A stretch of DNA of 64,000 bases, taken from contig NZ_FYDO01000003.1 of assembly GCF_900187615.1 (NCBI RefSeq), positions 1 through 64,000 of the forward strand, written 5' to 3'. This DNA comes from Pseudomonas sp. Irchel s3f7. GTDB lineage: Bacteria; Pseudomonadota; Gammaproteobacteria; Pseudomonadales; Pseudomonadaceae. The notes under the pieces are model-generated. The model searched no databases and was not told where the DNA came from. It saw nothing but the letters and a program-made list of their open reading frames with translations. The translations under genes and the position numbers were made by a program. Shown here piece after piece: positions 15,962-24,943 of this stretch (position 1 is the stretch's first letter; each line of letters begins with the position of its first letter).

Positions 15962-16639
15962 ATGAAACTGCTGGTCGTCGAAGATGAAGCGCTGTTGCGC
16001 CATCACCTGCAAACCCGCCTGACGGAGAGCGGCCACGTGGTCGAGTCCGTGGCCAATGCCGAGGAGGCGCTGTATCAAACCGCGCAGTTCAATTTTGATC
16101 TGGCGGTGATCGACCTCGGTCTGCCGGGGATGAGCGGGCTCGACCTGATCCGTCAGTTGCGGTCGACCGGCAAGAGCTTTCCGATCCTGATCCTCACCGC
16201 CCGCGGCAACTGGCAGGACAAAGTTGAAGGCCTGGCCGCCGGGGCCGACGATTACGTAGTCAAACCGTTCCAGTTCGAAGAACTCGACGCCAGGCTCAAT
16301 GCCTTGCTGCGTCGTTCCAGCGGGTTCACCCAGTCGACCATCGTCGCTGGTCCATTGTTGCTCGACCTCAATCGCAAGCAGGCCTCTCTCGATGAGCAAC
16401 CGCTGGCACTAACGGCGTATGAGTACCGCATCCTCGAATACCTGATGCGCCATCACCAGCAAGTGGTACCCAAGGACCGCTTGATGGAGCAACTGTACCC
16501 GGACGACGGCGAGCGTGATCCGAACGTGATCGAAGTGCTGGTCGGTCGTCTGCGTCGAAAACTGGAAGGTCCCGGAGGCTTCAAACCGATCGAGACCGTG
16601 CGCGGCCTCGGCTACCTGTTCAATGAGCGCTGCACTTGA
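15962..16639 (+). CDS. phoP: Response regulator PhoP
   Basis: PhoP is the OmpR-type regulator of the low-Mg2+/cationic peptide response. The 225-aa protein has a receiver domain with VEDE acidic pocket and D51 (VIDLGLPG), the K in 'YVVKPF' and a C-terminal winged helix (about 125-222). It lies 88 bp after oprH and overlaps phoQ by 4 nt (TTGA). Gene order oprH-phoP-phoQ identifies it securely. Expression is probably autoregulated through the GTTCAG array. Confidence 0.95.
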   Translation: MKLLVVEDEALLRHHLQTRLTESGHVVESVANAEEALYQTAQFNFDLAVIDLGLPGMSGLDLIRQLRSTGKSFPILILTARGNWQDKVEGLAAGADDYVVKPFQFEELDARLNALLRRSSGFTQSTIVAGPLLLDLNRKQASLDEQPLALTAYEYRILEYLMRHHQQVVPKDRLMEQLYPDDGERDPNVIEVLVGRLRRKLEGPGGFKPIETVRGLGYLFNERCT

Positions 16640-17982
16640 TCCGCTCGCTTCGCATTCGCTTGATGCTCGCCGCCACGATCCTGGCGGTGTTGTTCATGCT
16701 GGCGTTGTTGCCGGCGATGCAGGGCGCGTTCAGCCTGGCCTTGCAGGATTCCATCGAGCAGCGCCTGGCGTCGGACGTCACCACGTTAATTTCCGCCGCC
16801 CGGGTGGAGAACAACAGCCTGATGATGCCGGCGCAATTGCCCGACGAGCGTTACAACCTCACCGACAGCCGCCTGCTCGGCTACATCTATGACCGCGATG
16901 GGCATCTGGTCTGGCGTTCCAGGGCCACGCAGGAAGAGCACATCAACTACAAGCCGCGTTATGACGGGCGTGGTAACGAGTTCGCGCGGATCAGCGAAGC
17001 CAATGGCCAGGAGTTCTTCGTCTATGACGTCGAGATCAAACTGATTGGCGGAAAAAGTGCGGCATTCAGCATCGTGGCGCTGCAACCGGTGCGTGAATAC
17101 GAAACCACCCTTGAAGGTCTGCGCGAAAATCTCTACCTGGGCTTCGGCGCAGCGTTGCTGGTGTTACTGGCCTTGCTGTGGGGCGGTCTGACCTGGGGCT
17201 TGAAGGCGTTGAGCCGCTTGAGTCAGGAGCTGGACCAGATCGAGGGCGGCACCCGCGAGAGCCTCAGCGAGGAGCATCCCCGGGAACTGCTGCGCCTGAC
17301 CGGCTCCCTGAACCGCTTGCTGCACAGCGAGCGCGAGCAGCGCAGTCGCTACCGTGATTCACTTGATGACCTGGCCCACAGTCTGAAAACCCCGTTAGCA
17401 GTGCTGCAAGGTGTCAGCGAGGACATGGTGCAACGCCCTGAAAATCGTGAGCAGGCCTGGGTGCTGCAAACCCAGATCGAACGCATGAGCCAGCAGATCA
17501 GCTATCAACTGCAACGCGCGAGTCTGCGTAAAAGCGGTCTGGTGCGGCATCAGGTACGTCTGCGGCCGGTGTTGCAAAGCTTGTGCGACACACTGGACAA
17601 GGTTTACCGCGACAAGCGTGTGCGGGTTGCTTTCGATCTGCCGGACGATTGTCATGTGCCGATCGAGCAGGGCGCGTTGCTGGAGATGATGGGTAATCTG
17701 CTGGAAAACGCGTATCGGCTATGCCTCGGCGAGATCCGGATCAGCGTGCGCGAAATTCCCCGTGACATCGAGTTGTGCGTCGAAGACGATGGTCCTGGCG
17801 TGCCCGCGGACCAGCGTGCACGAATCCTCCAGCGCGGCGAGCGTCTGGATCGTCAACATCCGGGGCAGGGCATCGGCCTGGCGGTGGTCAAGGACATCAT
17901 CGAGAGCTACAACGCCAAACTGACGCTGGGGGACTCACCCATGGGCGGGGCGGCGTTCAGGATTCATTTTTCGGTGGTTTAG
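16636..17982 (+). CDS. phoQ: Sensor histidine kinase PhoQ
   Basis: PhoQ senses divalent cations and antimicrobial peptides and phosphorylates PhoP. The 448-aa protein has a first membrane helix (about 10-32), a periplasmic sensor of about 130 residues with acidic patches, a second helix (about 167-187), a DHp domain with H248 in DLAHSLKTPLAVL, and a HATPase with 'MMGNLLENAYR' and 'EDDGPGVP'. The start is TTG 16636, overlapping the phoP stop; no better ATG exists before the membrane helix. REPs follow. Confidence 0.95.
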   Translation: MIRSLRIRLMLAATILAVLFMLALLPAMQGAFSLALQDSIEQRLASDVTTLISAARVENNSLMMPAQLPDERYNLTDSRLLGYIYDRDGHLVWRSRATQEEHINYKPRYDGRGNEFARISEANGQEFFVYDVEIKLIGGKSAAFSIVALQPVREYETTLEGLRENLYLGFGAALLVLLALLWGGLTWGLKALSRLSQELDQIEGGTRESLSEEHPRELLRLTGSLNRLLHSEREQRSRYRDSLDDLAHSLKTPLAVLQGVSEDMVQRPENREQAWVLQTQIERMSQQISYQLQRASLRKSGLVRHQVRLRPVLQSLCDTLDKVYRDKRVRVAFDLPDDCHVPIEQGALLEMMGNLLENAYRLCLGEIRISVREIPRDIELCVEDDGPGVPADQRARILQRGERLDRQHPGQGIGLAVVKDIIESYNAKLTLGDSPMGGAAFRIHFSVV

Positions 17983-18001
17983 GTGTTGGCTTTGCTGGCC
18001 C

Positions 18002-18076
18002 CATCGCGAGCAAGCTCGCACCTACAGTGAAGGGCTGACCCGGCCCAATGTAGGAGCGAGCTTGCTCGCGATGAGG
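18002..18076. repeat. BIME: inverted pair of GCTCGCGA-type REPs
   Basis: CATCGCGAGCAAGCTCGCAC and TGTAGGAGCGAGCTTGCTCG are inverted around about 28 bp, between the convergent phoQ and AraC-type genes. Confidence 0.85.
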
Positions 18077-18091
18077 CCAGTGAATTCACCG

Positions 18092-19105
18092 TCAATTCTC
18101 CTGGTCGCGATACGCACCGGGTGTCAGCCCGGTCCATTTCTTGAACGCCCGGTGAAACGCCGAAGGCTCGGAAAACCCCAATTGCTCGGCGATCTGTTGC
18201 AACGACAGGTCGGCGCGGCTCAGGTGATAAATCGCGATGTCCCGGCGCAACTGATCCTTCAATTCCTGAAAACTCGAACCCTCCTCACGCAAATGCCGGC
18301 GCAAGGTCTGCGGGCTGATGTGCAGTTGCGCGGCCACGGCCTCCAGGTCTGGCCAGCGCGAGTTGTCGCGGCTGAGCAAGCGGCGCAAACGGCTGCTCAG
18401 GCTGTCGCCGTCGTCCGGGCGCGATAACAGATTGGCGGGTGAGCGTTCGAGGAAATGCTTGAGCGTGCGCTCGTCCTGCAACAGCGGCATGTTCAGGTAG
18501 CGACTGTGGAACAACAGGCTGCTCTGGGCGGTGGTGCTCTTTTCTGCGCAAAAGGTCAGCGGGCAGGAGAACAGCAAATCGTACTCGGCGCCGTGCTCCG
18601 GCCTCGGATAGCTGAACGTGGCCTGCTCCAGGCGGATGCGCTGGCCGATCAGCCAGCTGCCGAAGCGATGCCAGATCACCAGCAGGCTCTCGGTCAGGAA
18701 ATGATCCGGATCCCACAATGCCCCGTCGTCCAGGCTCAGTCGGACCCATTCGTCCTCGTGGGTCAGGCTCAGGCGCGGTGCCCCGGGGAATAGGCTATAA
18801 AATAATAAGCCTCGATTGAGCGCCTTCTCCAGATTGCGACAGTGGATCACGGCATGGCACATCATCGCGAAACTGCCCGGTTTGCTCGGCGCTTGCCCGA
18901 AACCCAGGTATTCATCGTCCAGCGCCAGCCAAAGTGCCTGGATCAATTGGGTGAATTGCTCCGGCGCGATGCGTGCGCGGGGCTCGTCGAGCAGCTCGCT
19001 GCTGATCCCCAATTGCTGCAGCAGACTCGAATAGTCGTAGCCACGTCGGCGCGCACCACCAAGTAAGGCGCGGGCGAAATGACTGGCGATGGTGCGTTCA
19101 CGCAT
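18092..19105 (-). CDS. AraC-family transcriptional regulator (Arabinose_bd/HTH_18 type)
   Basis: This 337-aa regulator has an N-terminal 'arabinose-binding-like' domain of the OruR/ArgR-like type (about 15-195) and a C-terminal AraC HTH pair (about 235-335) with 'VAAQLHISPQTLRRHLREEGSSF' and 'IAEQLGFSEPSAFHRAFKKWTG'. The ATG at 19105 is chosen over the in-frame ATG at 19204 because it begins at the family N-terminus (MRERTIASHFARAL). The longer form would also overlap the first dctA enhancer site. It is divergent from dctA; recalled PA1182-PA1183 have the same pairing. The target is unknown. Confidence 0.9.
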   Translation of the reverse strand: MRERTIASHFARALLGGARRRGYDYSSLLQQLGISSELLDEPRARIAPEQFTQLIQALWLALDDEYLGFGQAPSKPGSFAMMCHAVIHCRNLEKALNRGLLFYSLFPGAPRLSLTHEDEWVRLSLDDGALWDPDHFLTESLLVIWHRFGSWLIGQRIRLEQATFSYPRPEHGAEYDLLFSCPLTFCAEKSTTAQSSLLFHSRYLNMPLLQDERTLKHFLERSPANLLSRPDDGDSLSSRLRRLLSRDNSRWPDLEAVAAQLHISPQTLRRHLREEGSSFQELKDQLRRDIAIYHLSRADLSLQQIAEQLGFSEPSAFHRAFKKWTGLTPGAYRDQEN

Positions 19106-19164
19106 AGCGAGCAGATCCGTCTGTTGAACGACCGATGGTAGCTGCGGGGTGTTGCGAAGAACAA

Positions 19165-19219
19165 GGCGGATTTCCGCCAACTCGCAGGACAGTTTTTGAT
19201 GCAAGGGCGGAATTCCGCC
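19165..19219 (+). promoter_or_regulatory. Pair of DctD-like enhancer sites upstream of dctA
   Basis: Two near-identical 14-bp palindromes, GGCGGATTTCCGCC (19165-19178) and GGCGGAATTCCGCC (19206-19219), start 41 bp apart, about four helical turns. They lie 80-134 bp upstream of the sigma-54 -24 element. The GCGGAAATCCGC-like core matches the recalled rhizobial DctD binding site. Confidence 0.7.
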
Positions 19220-19298
19220 ATGCGCCAGCGACTGGCGCGCAACGCCAGAAATCCTGTAGCCCTTGATGGCAGCAGGCTTGCAGCCGATTTATGCAAGG

Positions 19299-19314
19299 TG
19301 GCACGGGCCTTGCG
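19299..19314 (+). promoter_or_regulatory. Sigma-54 (RpoN) promoter of dctA
   Basis: TGGCAC-N5-TTGCG matches the -24/-12 consensus (TGGCAC-N5-TTGCW) at every position except the last. It lies 128 bp before the dctA ATG. C4-dicarboxylate transport genes are classically RpoN- and DctB/DctD-dependent. Confidence 0.85.
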
Positions 19315-19442
19315 ATACAACGAGCAGATGTCTGCCGCCGTGCAGCTCGAAAAACAAATCCCTCCAGTGCAGGAGGGTTCGCAATTCAGATGTCGCGGAC
19401 AGCAGATGGATGTTGTCACTGACACTCTTGAGGAACTTTGCA

Positions 19443-20777
19443 ATGACGACTCGTCAGCCACTGTACAAATCCCTGTATTTCCAGGTGATCGTTGCAATTG
19501 TCATCGGTATCGCGCTCGGTCACTTCTACCCACAGCTCGGTGTGGCCGTTAAGCCGCTGGGTGACGGGTTCATCAAGCTGATCAAAATGATCATCGCCCC
19601 GATCATCTTCTGTACCGTCGTCAGCGGTATCGCCGGTATGCAGGACATGAAAGCGGTTGGCAAGACCGGTGGCTACGCGTTGCTCTATTTCGAGATCGTT
19701 TCGACCATCGCCCTGCTGGTTGGCCTGATCGTCGTCAACATCGTGCAACCAGGTAATGGCATGCACATCGACGTCACCACACTCGATGCCTCCAAAGTTG
19801 CCGCTTATGTGGCGGCCGGCGCTGACCAAAGCGTCGTCGGCTTCCTGCTGAACGTGATCCCGACCACCATCGTCGGCGCCTTCGCCACCGGTGACATCCT
19901 GCAAGTGCTGATGTTCTCGGTGATCTTCGGTTTCGCCCTGCATCGCCTGGGTGCCTACGGCCGGCCGCTGCTGGACTTCATCGATCGCTTCGCGCATGTG
20001 ATGTTCAACATCATCAACATGATCATGAAGCTCGCGCCTATCGGTGCGTTCGGTGCCATGGCCTTCACCATCGGTGCCTACGGTGTCGGTTCGCTGGTGC
20101 AACTGGGTCAGTTGATGGCCTGCTTCTACATCACTTGCGTGCTGTTCATCCTGATCGTGCTGGGTTCCATCGCCCGCCTGCACGGCTTCAGCGTGCTGAA
20201 GATGATTCGCTACATCCGTGAAGAGCTGCTGATCGTGCTGGGTACTTCCTCTTCGGAGTCGGTGCTGCCGCGCATGCTGATCAAGATGGAGCGTCTGGGT
20301 GCGCAGAAATCCGTCGTGGGTCTGGTGATCCCGACCGGTTACTCGTTCAACCTCGACGGCACGGCGATCTACCTGACCATGGCCGCGGTGTTCATTGCCC
20401 AGGCCACCGATACCCACATGGACATCACGCACCAGATCACCTTGCTGGTGGTGTTGCTGCTGTCGTCCAAAGGCGCTGCGGGCGTGACCGGTAGCGGTTT
20501 CATCGTGCTGGCTGCCACGCTGTCCGCCGTGGGCCACCTGCCGGTTGCCGGCCTGGCGCTGATCCTCGGCATCGACCGCTTCATGTCTGAAGCCCGTGCC
20601 CTGACCAACCTGGTCGGTAACGCCGTTGCAACGATCGTTGTGGCCAAGTGGGTCAAGGAACTGGACACCGACGTGCTGCAAGCCGAGCTGGCTTCTGGCG
20701 GTCGCGGCATTGCCGACGAGCCTAAAGACGATGTTCTGGGCCATGTCGAAACGGCAACCCCGACAAGCGCCAAGTAA
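19443..20777 (+). CDS. dctA: C4-dicarboxylate:cation symporter DctA
   Basis: DctA imports succinate, fumarate and malate with protons or sodium across the inner membrane. The 444-aa protein belongs to the DAACS/glutamate-symporter fold, with about eight membrane helices and two re-entrant loops. Signature segments include the serine-rich hairpin [14 protein letters not shown], '[19 protein letters not shown]' and the '[22 protein letters not shown]' substrate/cation site. The ATG at 19443 follows GAGGAA and gives family length; the frame is open further upstream only through the promoter. A terminator follows. DctB/DctD are not in this window. Confidence 0.97.
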   Translation: MTTRQPLYKSLYFQVIVAIVIGIALGHFYPQLGVAVKPLGDGFIKLIKMIIAPIIFCTVVSGIAGMQDMKAVGKTGGYALLYFEIVSTIALLVGLIVVNIVQPGNGMHIDVTTLDASKVAAYVAAGADQSVVGFLLNVIPTTIVGAFATGDILQVLMFSVIFGFALHRLGAYGRPLLDFIDRFAHVMFNIINMIMKLAPIGAFGAMAFTIGAYGVGSLVQLGQLMACFYITCVLFILIVLGSIARLHGFSVLKMIRYIREELLIVLGTSSSESVLPRMLIKMERLGAQKSVVGLVIPTGYSFNLDGTAIYLTMAAVFIAQATDTHMDITHQITLLVVLLLSSKGAAGVTGSGFIVLAATLSAVGHLPVAGLALILGIDRFMSEARALTNLVGNAVATIVVAKWVKELDTDVLQAELASGGRGIADEPKDDVLGHVETATPTSAK

Positions 20778-20791
20778 GCCTTGTCCTGATG

Positions 20792-20816
20792 AAAAACCCG
20801 CCTCGGCGGGTTTTTT
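20792..20816 (+). terminator. Rho-independent terminator after dctA
   Basis: AAAAACCCGCC and GGCGGGTTTTTT form an 11-bp stem with a 2-nt TC spacer, 15 bp after the stop. Confidence 0.85.
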
Positions 20817-20921
20817 CATGCCCGGCGTTTGAGCGCAACGGTCAGCACAACTGACGCATACGGTGATTGCTGCAATGCCATCGGCTGCCTAGTCTGAGCG
20901 CATTGTTAAGGGAGAACGCAC

Positions 20922-22103
20922 ATGCTCGGTCCGTTGGCATCACTCAAGATTCTGGATTTCTCGACATTGCTGCCGGGGCCGTTCGCCTCATTGTTGCTGG
21001 CAGACATGGGTGCTGAAGTGCTGCGCATCGAGTCCCCGACCCGCATGGATTTGCTGCGCGTGTTGCCGCCACACGATCAGGGCGTGTCGGCCAGCCATGC
21101 CTACCTCAACCGCAACAAGCGCAGCCTCGCGCTGGACCTCAAGCAACCTGAAGCGCTGGAGCTGATCAAGCACCTGTTGCAGGACTACGACATTGTGCTG
21201 GAGCAATTCCGTCCGGGTGTCATGGAACGTCTGGGGCTGGGGTATGAAGCGTTGAAGGCGATCAACCCGAAACTGATCTATGTGTCGATCACCGGTTACG
21301 GCCAGACCGGTCCCTACAAGGACCGCGCCGGGCATGACATCAACTACCTGGCGTTGGCCGGTCTGGCGAGCTACACCGGTCGCGCCGACAGTGGCCCGCT
21401 GCCCTTGGGCATGCAGGTAGCAGATATCGCCGGTGGCTCGCTGCACGGGGTGATAGGCCTGCTGGCGGCGGTGATCGCCCGGCAACAAACCGGGCAAGGC
21501 CAGCAGCTGGATGTGAGCATGACCGATTGCGCATTCAGCCTGAATGCCATGGCCGGTGCCGGGTACCTGGCCTGCGGTGTAGAGCCGGGGCCGGAAGACC
21601 AGGTGCTCAATGGCGGCAGTTTCTATGACTATTACCGCTCGCGGGACGGGCGCTGGTTGTCGGTGGGCAGTCTGGAGCCGCCGTTCATGAAACAGTTGTG
21701 TACGGCGCTGGGGCTGGAGGCGTTGGCTCATCTCGGATTGTCACCTCAACCGTCGCAGCGGAAGACGCTCAAGGACGCGCTGAAACTCGAATTCGAGAAA
21801 CACGATTTTGCCGAACTGTGTGCGCTGTTTGCCGAGCTGGATGCGTGTGTCGAGCCCGTATTGAAGTTGGGCGAAGCGCTGCGTCATCCGCAACTTGAGG
21901 CTCGGCAGTTGGTGACACAAGTGCCCCGGGGGGATGGTTCGAGCCAGGCGCAGATGGCGTGTCCGTTGAAGTTTTCAGCGGGGTTGCCTGAGCCGAAGCA
22001 TGTTGGCGCGGCGCTCGGTCAGCATACCGATCAGGTGTTGGGGGAGTTGGGACTCAGTGCTGAGCGGATAGAGGCATTGCGGCGGGCCAAAGTGATTCTT
22101 TAG
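20922..22103 (+). CDS. CaiB/BaiF CoA-transferase family protein, alpha-methylacyl-CoA racemase-like
   Basis: This 393-aa protein is a class III CoA-transferase. The N-terminus has 'ILDFSTLLPGPFASLLLADMGAEVLRIE', followed by 'LNRNKRSLALDLK' and 'VLEQFRPGVMERLGLGY', all family motifs. The segment RAGHDINYLALAGL is typical of the alpha-methylacyl-CoA racemase subgroup, whose catalytic His lies here, rather than of true formyl- or carnitine-CoA transferases. A role in branched acyl-CoA metabolism is inferred; the substrate is unknown. It is monocistronic, starting at ATG 20922 after GGGAG. Confidence 0.85.
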   Translation: MLGPLASLKILDFSTLLPGPFASLLLADMGAEVLRIESPTRMDLLRVLPPHDQGVSASHAYLNRNKRSLALDLKQPEALELIKHLLQDYDIVLEQFRPGVMERLGLGYEALKAINPKLIYVSITGYGQTGPYKDRAGHDINYLALAGLASYTGRADSGPLPLGMQVADIAGGSLHGVIGLLAAVIARQQTGQGQQLDVSMTDCAFSLNAMAGAGYLACGVEPGPEDQVLNGGSFYDYYRSRDGRWLSVGSLEPPFMKQLCTALGLEALAHLGLSPQPSQRKTLKDALKLEFEKHDFAELCALFAELDACVEPVLKLGEALRHPQLEARQLVTQVPRGDGSSQAQMACPLKFSAGLPEPKHVGAALGQHTDQVLGELGLSAERIEALRRAKVIL

Positions 22104-22112
22104 TGTCTGATA

Positions 22113-22400
22113 AACCGCCATCGCCAGCAGGCTGGCTCCCACAATGGTTCTATGGTGGACCGATAATCCCCTGTGGGAGCCAGCCTGCTGGCGATGGGGC
22201 GCAGTCACAAAAAACCAACTACTCACCCCTCCCACAATGGTTCTATGGTGGACCGATGATCCCCTGTGGGAGCCAGCCTGCTGGCGATGGGGCCGGTGCA
22301 GTCACAAAAAACCAACTACTCACCCCTCTCACAATGGTTCTATGGTGGACCGATGATCCCCTGTGGGAGCCAGCCTGCTGGCGATGAGGCCAGTATAGTC
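22113..22400. repeat. Tandem array of three 93-97-bp units each carrying a REP
   Basis: ACAATGGTTCTATGGTGGAC recurs at 22141, 22234 and 22331, each time followed by GATNATCCCCTGTGGGAGCC and a GCCTGCTGGCGATG REP arm. The linker with AAAAAACCAACTACTCACCC is shared by the first two copies. The spacings are 93 and 97 bp; the difference comes from a 4-bp insertion (CGGT) in copy 2. A lone inverted REP arm precedes copy 1. The whole 309-bp gap between the CoA-transferase and sprT is this array. Confidence 0.9.
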
Positions 22401-22412
22401 ACCGAAATCTGA

Positions 22413-22907
22413 CTACTCGATCCGCCTTTCCCCACTGAACACCAGGGTTTGCTGACACCGCCGGCACAAATACCGCCGACCCTGGCGTACCAGACCATGA
22501 CGCTGCGCTGAAAACGGAAAATCACTGTCAGGACACGGGCATTTATAGATGTAGCGGGTCACGCTGCGGCGCTTCACATCGTAGGTGTGGCAGCGGTTGG
22601 GTGGCAGTTCGTAAACGCCGCGCATGATCAGTTGCCACTCCTCGCCGTGGGGCTGGATGCGGTCACCGAACAGTTGATGGGCGATCAGGTGCGCCACTTC
22701 ATGGGCCACGGTCTGCTTGAGGAAGTCTTCGGCGTTTTCCCGGTACAGCTGTGGATTGAAGCGCAGCAGGTTCTCGTGCAAGTGCGCGACACCGGCTTTT
22801 TGCCCGCGCAGCTTAAGACTCACCACAGGGCGTTTGAAAGGTCGTTTGAAAAAGGATTCGGCTTGTTGGAAACAGTCTTCGACGCGGGTATTGAGTTGCT
22901 CGGGCAT
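22413..22907 (-). CDS. sprT: SprT-family zinc metalloprotease-like protein
   Basis: This 164-aa protein has the zincin motif HEVAH at residues 69-73 and a third ligand at H87 in 'IQPHGEEW', as in SprT and SPRTN-type proteases. A C-terminal zinc ribbon uses 'CPC' near residue 123 and 'CRRC' near 148. SprT-like proteins are thought to act on DNA-bound or DNA-linked proteins; the bacterial role is not well defined. It is monocistronic, starting at ATG 22907. Confidence 0.92.
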   Translation of the reverse strand: MPEQLNTRVEDCFQQAESFFKRPFKRPVVSLKLRGQKAGVAHLHENLLRFNPQLYRENAEDFLKQTVAHEVAHLIAHQLFGDRIQPHGEEWQLIMRGVYELPPNRCHTYDVKRRSVTRYIYKCPCPDSDFPFSAQRHGLVRQGRRYLCRRCQQTLVFSGERRIE

Positions 22908-23007
22908 GCTTGATGGATCTCCAGAGCCGTCGAGTATGCCGCAACGCTTTGGCCTTGCGAATCGCCAAGGCGCCGAATGGTCGCCAACGCTGTTTTTTGC
23001 GGCCCCA

Positions 23008-23032
23008 TTAAAAGGCCGCCTTGCGGCGGCCT
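23008..23032 (-). terminator. Terminator of the Yip1-family gene
   Basis: AGGCCGCC and GGCGGCCT around TTGC form a GC-rich hairpin, followed on the minus strand by TTTTAAT. Confidence 0.6.
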
Positions 23033-23065
23033 GAGTGTTGGCATATCTGATTTTTAGGTGACACG

Positions 23066-23668
23066 TTAACTAGTGTAGACCGGCCCCACGCCGAGTCCCC
23101 AGACAATAACGGTAAATGCCATGATGGCCACCAGCACCACCAGGCCTACGGCAAGCACTGAACTGGAAAACAGAAAACCCTCGTCAGATGGAATGTTCAT
23201 GAAGGTCGGTAGCCCCACATACAGCAGGTATACCGTGTAACAGATGGCCGCGGTGCCGATGATCATCCCCAGCCACAAGTGCGGGTAGAGGGCGGCGAGG
23301 CCACCGATGAACAACGGTGTCGCGGTATAAGTCGCAAAAGCAACGCAGCGTGCAAGGCTCGGGTTGGCGTCATAGGTGCGGGCCATCCAGTGGATGAACG
23401 CGCCCATCACTGCCACACCGCCCAGCATCGCCAGGTACGACATGACCGTCATCCAGATCGCGCTCTCTACGGTCAGCATCACCGGAGGCCGATTGCCGAT
23501 GACCCAGCCGACCTGCGTGGTGCCGATAAACGCCGACACGGCGGGAATCGCCGCCAGAATCAGGGTATGAGTCAGGTACATGTGGCTGATGCTTTCCTCT
23601 TGGTCGCCACGGATTTCTTTCCATTCTTGGTCAGGGTGGGTGAAGAGCCCCACTACGTGATGGATCAT
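23066..23668 (-). CDS. Yip1-family integral membrane protein
   Basis: This 200-aa inner-membrane protein has about five hydrophobic helices and the YIP1 family pattern: an N-terminal 'VVGLFTHPDQEWKEIR' segment followed by alternating helices containing 'GWVIG', 'FATYTATPLFIGGLAALYPHLW' and 'YTVYLLYVGLPTFM'. The family is common in proteobacteria, but its role there is unknown. The ATG at 23668 is preferred over 23695 because GAGGAG lies 8 nt upstream of it. It is monocistronic with its own terminator, and divergent from ttcA across a 404-bp gap. Confidence 0.85.
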   Translation of the reverse strand: MIHHVVGLFTHPDQEWKEIRGDQEESISHMYLTHTLILAAIPAVSAFIGTTQVGWVIGNRPPVMLTVESAIWMTVMSYLAMLGGVAVMGAFIHWMARTYDANPSLARCVAFATYTATPLFIGGLAALYPHLWLGMIIGTAAICYTVYLLYVGLPTFMNIPSDEGFLFSSSVLAVGLVVLVAIMAFTVIVWGLGVGPVYTS

Positions 23669-23873
23669 GCCAGTCACTCCTCTTGTTTTTAACATCGCCC
23701 CCCAGCGGAGCGCCTACAGGCCAAATAGGCCAAGTAAGGTGTAGGTCTGGAAATGTATGTGACCTTATGTCGCAGTATAGGAAGGAGTTTCCCCCTGGGA
23801 AGCAGGGCTTTAGAGCAAATTGCGCTGTAAACCCGGTTGTTAATCGCCGCGGGGTCTGTGCTGTATGACACCG

Positions 23874-23991
23874 GTGGCGAGGGAGCTTGCTCCCGCTCGG
23901 CTGTGCAGCAGCCGCAAAAAACGCCGCGCAGTGTCTGGATCAATGCGTTGGATGATTTCGGGGTCGCTTCGGGAGCAAGCTCCCTCGCCAC
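23874..23991. repeat. BIME of the GTGGCGAGGGAGCTTGCTCCC type
   Basis: GTGGCGAGGGAGCTTGCTCC and its exact inverse flank about 76 bp. This is a different REP family from the GTAGGAGC type. The rest of the 404-bp Yip1-ttcA gap shows nothing else I can name. Confidence 0.85.
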
Positions 23992-24072
23992 GGAGTGCCG
24001 GGAACGCTTCGCCCCAGTGGTGTTTTTTGCGTAAAATGCCGGCCTTTCGTCACACCTCACGGATTTCGCGTC

Positions 24073-24897
24073 ATGGGCACTCTTACGGTCAACCAGAACA
24101 AACTGCAAAAGCGTCTTCGCCGTCAGGCCGGTGAGGCGGTTGCCGATTTCAACATGATTGAAGACGGCGACAAGGTCATGGTCTGCCTGTCCGGTGGCAA
24201 AGACAGCTACACCATGCTTGATGTGCTGATGCACTTGCAGAAGGTCGCGCCGATCAAGTTCGAGATCGTGGCCGTGAACATGGACCAGAAACAGCCGGGT
24301 TTCCCGGAACACGTGCTGCCGGCCTACCTGAAGGCGCTGGGCATCGAGTACCACATCGTCGAGAAAGACACGTACTCGGTGGTCAAGGAGCTGATTCCGG
24401 AAGGCAAGACCACGTGCTCGCTGTGTTCGCGCCTGCGTCGTGGCACGCTCTACACCTTTGCCGACGAAATCGGCGCGACCAAAATGGCCCTCGGTCATCA
24501 CCGCGACGACATTGTCGAGACGTTCTTCCTGAACATGTTCTTCAACGGTTCGCTCAAGGCCATGCCGCCAAAACTGCGCGCCGATGACGGGCGCAACGTG
24601 GTGATCCGTCCGCTGGCCTACTGCAACGAGAAAGACATCCAGGCCTACTCGGACCTCAAGCAATTCCCGATCATCCCGTGCAACCTTTGTGGTTCCCAGG
24701 AAAACCTGCAACGCCAGGTGGTCAAGGACATGCTGCTGGACTGGGAGCGCAAGACCCCGGGCCGCACCGAGAGTATTTTCCGCAGCCTGCAGAACGTGAT
24801 CCCGTCGCAACTGGCGGACCGCAACCTGTTTGATTTCACCAGCCTCAAGATCGACGAAAGCGCGGCTTCGCGGTTCGTCAACGTGGTCAACCTTTAA
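24073..24897 (+). CDS. ttcA: tRNA 2-thiocytidine(32) synthetase TtcA
   Basis: TtcA installs the 2-thio group on C32 of certain tRNAs, using ATP and an iron-sulfur cluster. The 274-aa protein has the PP-loop SGGKDS at residues 40-45, the catalytic/cluster cysteines C115 and C118 (CSLC), and C203/C206 (CNLC). '[19 protein letters not shown]' is a family signature. The ATG at 24073 ([10 protein letters not shown]) is chosen; the frame is open to 23995, but that stretch overlaps the BIME. The next gene starts 46 bp on. Confidence 0.95.
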   Translation: MGTLTVNQNKLQKRLRRQAGEAVADFNMIEDGDKVMVCLSGGKDSYTMLDVLMHLQKVAPIKFEIVAVNMDQKQPGFPEHVLPAYLKALGIEYHIVEKDTYSVVKELIPEGKTTCSLCSRLRRGTLYTFADEIGATKMALGHHRDDIVETFFLNMFFNGSLKAMPPKLRADDGRNVVIRPLAYCNEKDIQAYSDLKQFPIIPCNLCGSQENLQRQVVKDMLLDWERKTPGRTESIFRSLQNVIPSQLADRNLFDFTSLKIDESAASRFVNVVNL

Positions 24898-24943
24898 CTG
24901 CGATCACTGTGGGCAGTTCATTTTTCAATCCTCAGGAGAGGGC

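Noticed and set aside
22113-22400. CRISPR array
   Set aside because: Three units of 93-97 bp are repeated almost whole, with a REP inside. There are no short repeats with unique spacers and no cas genes.
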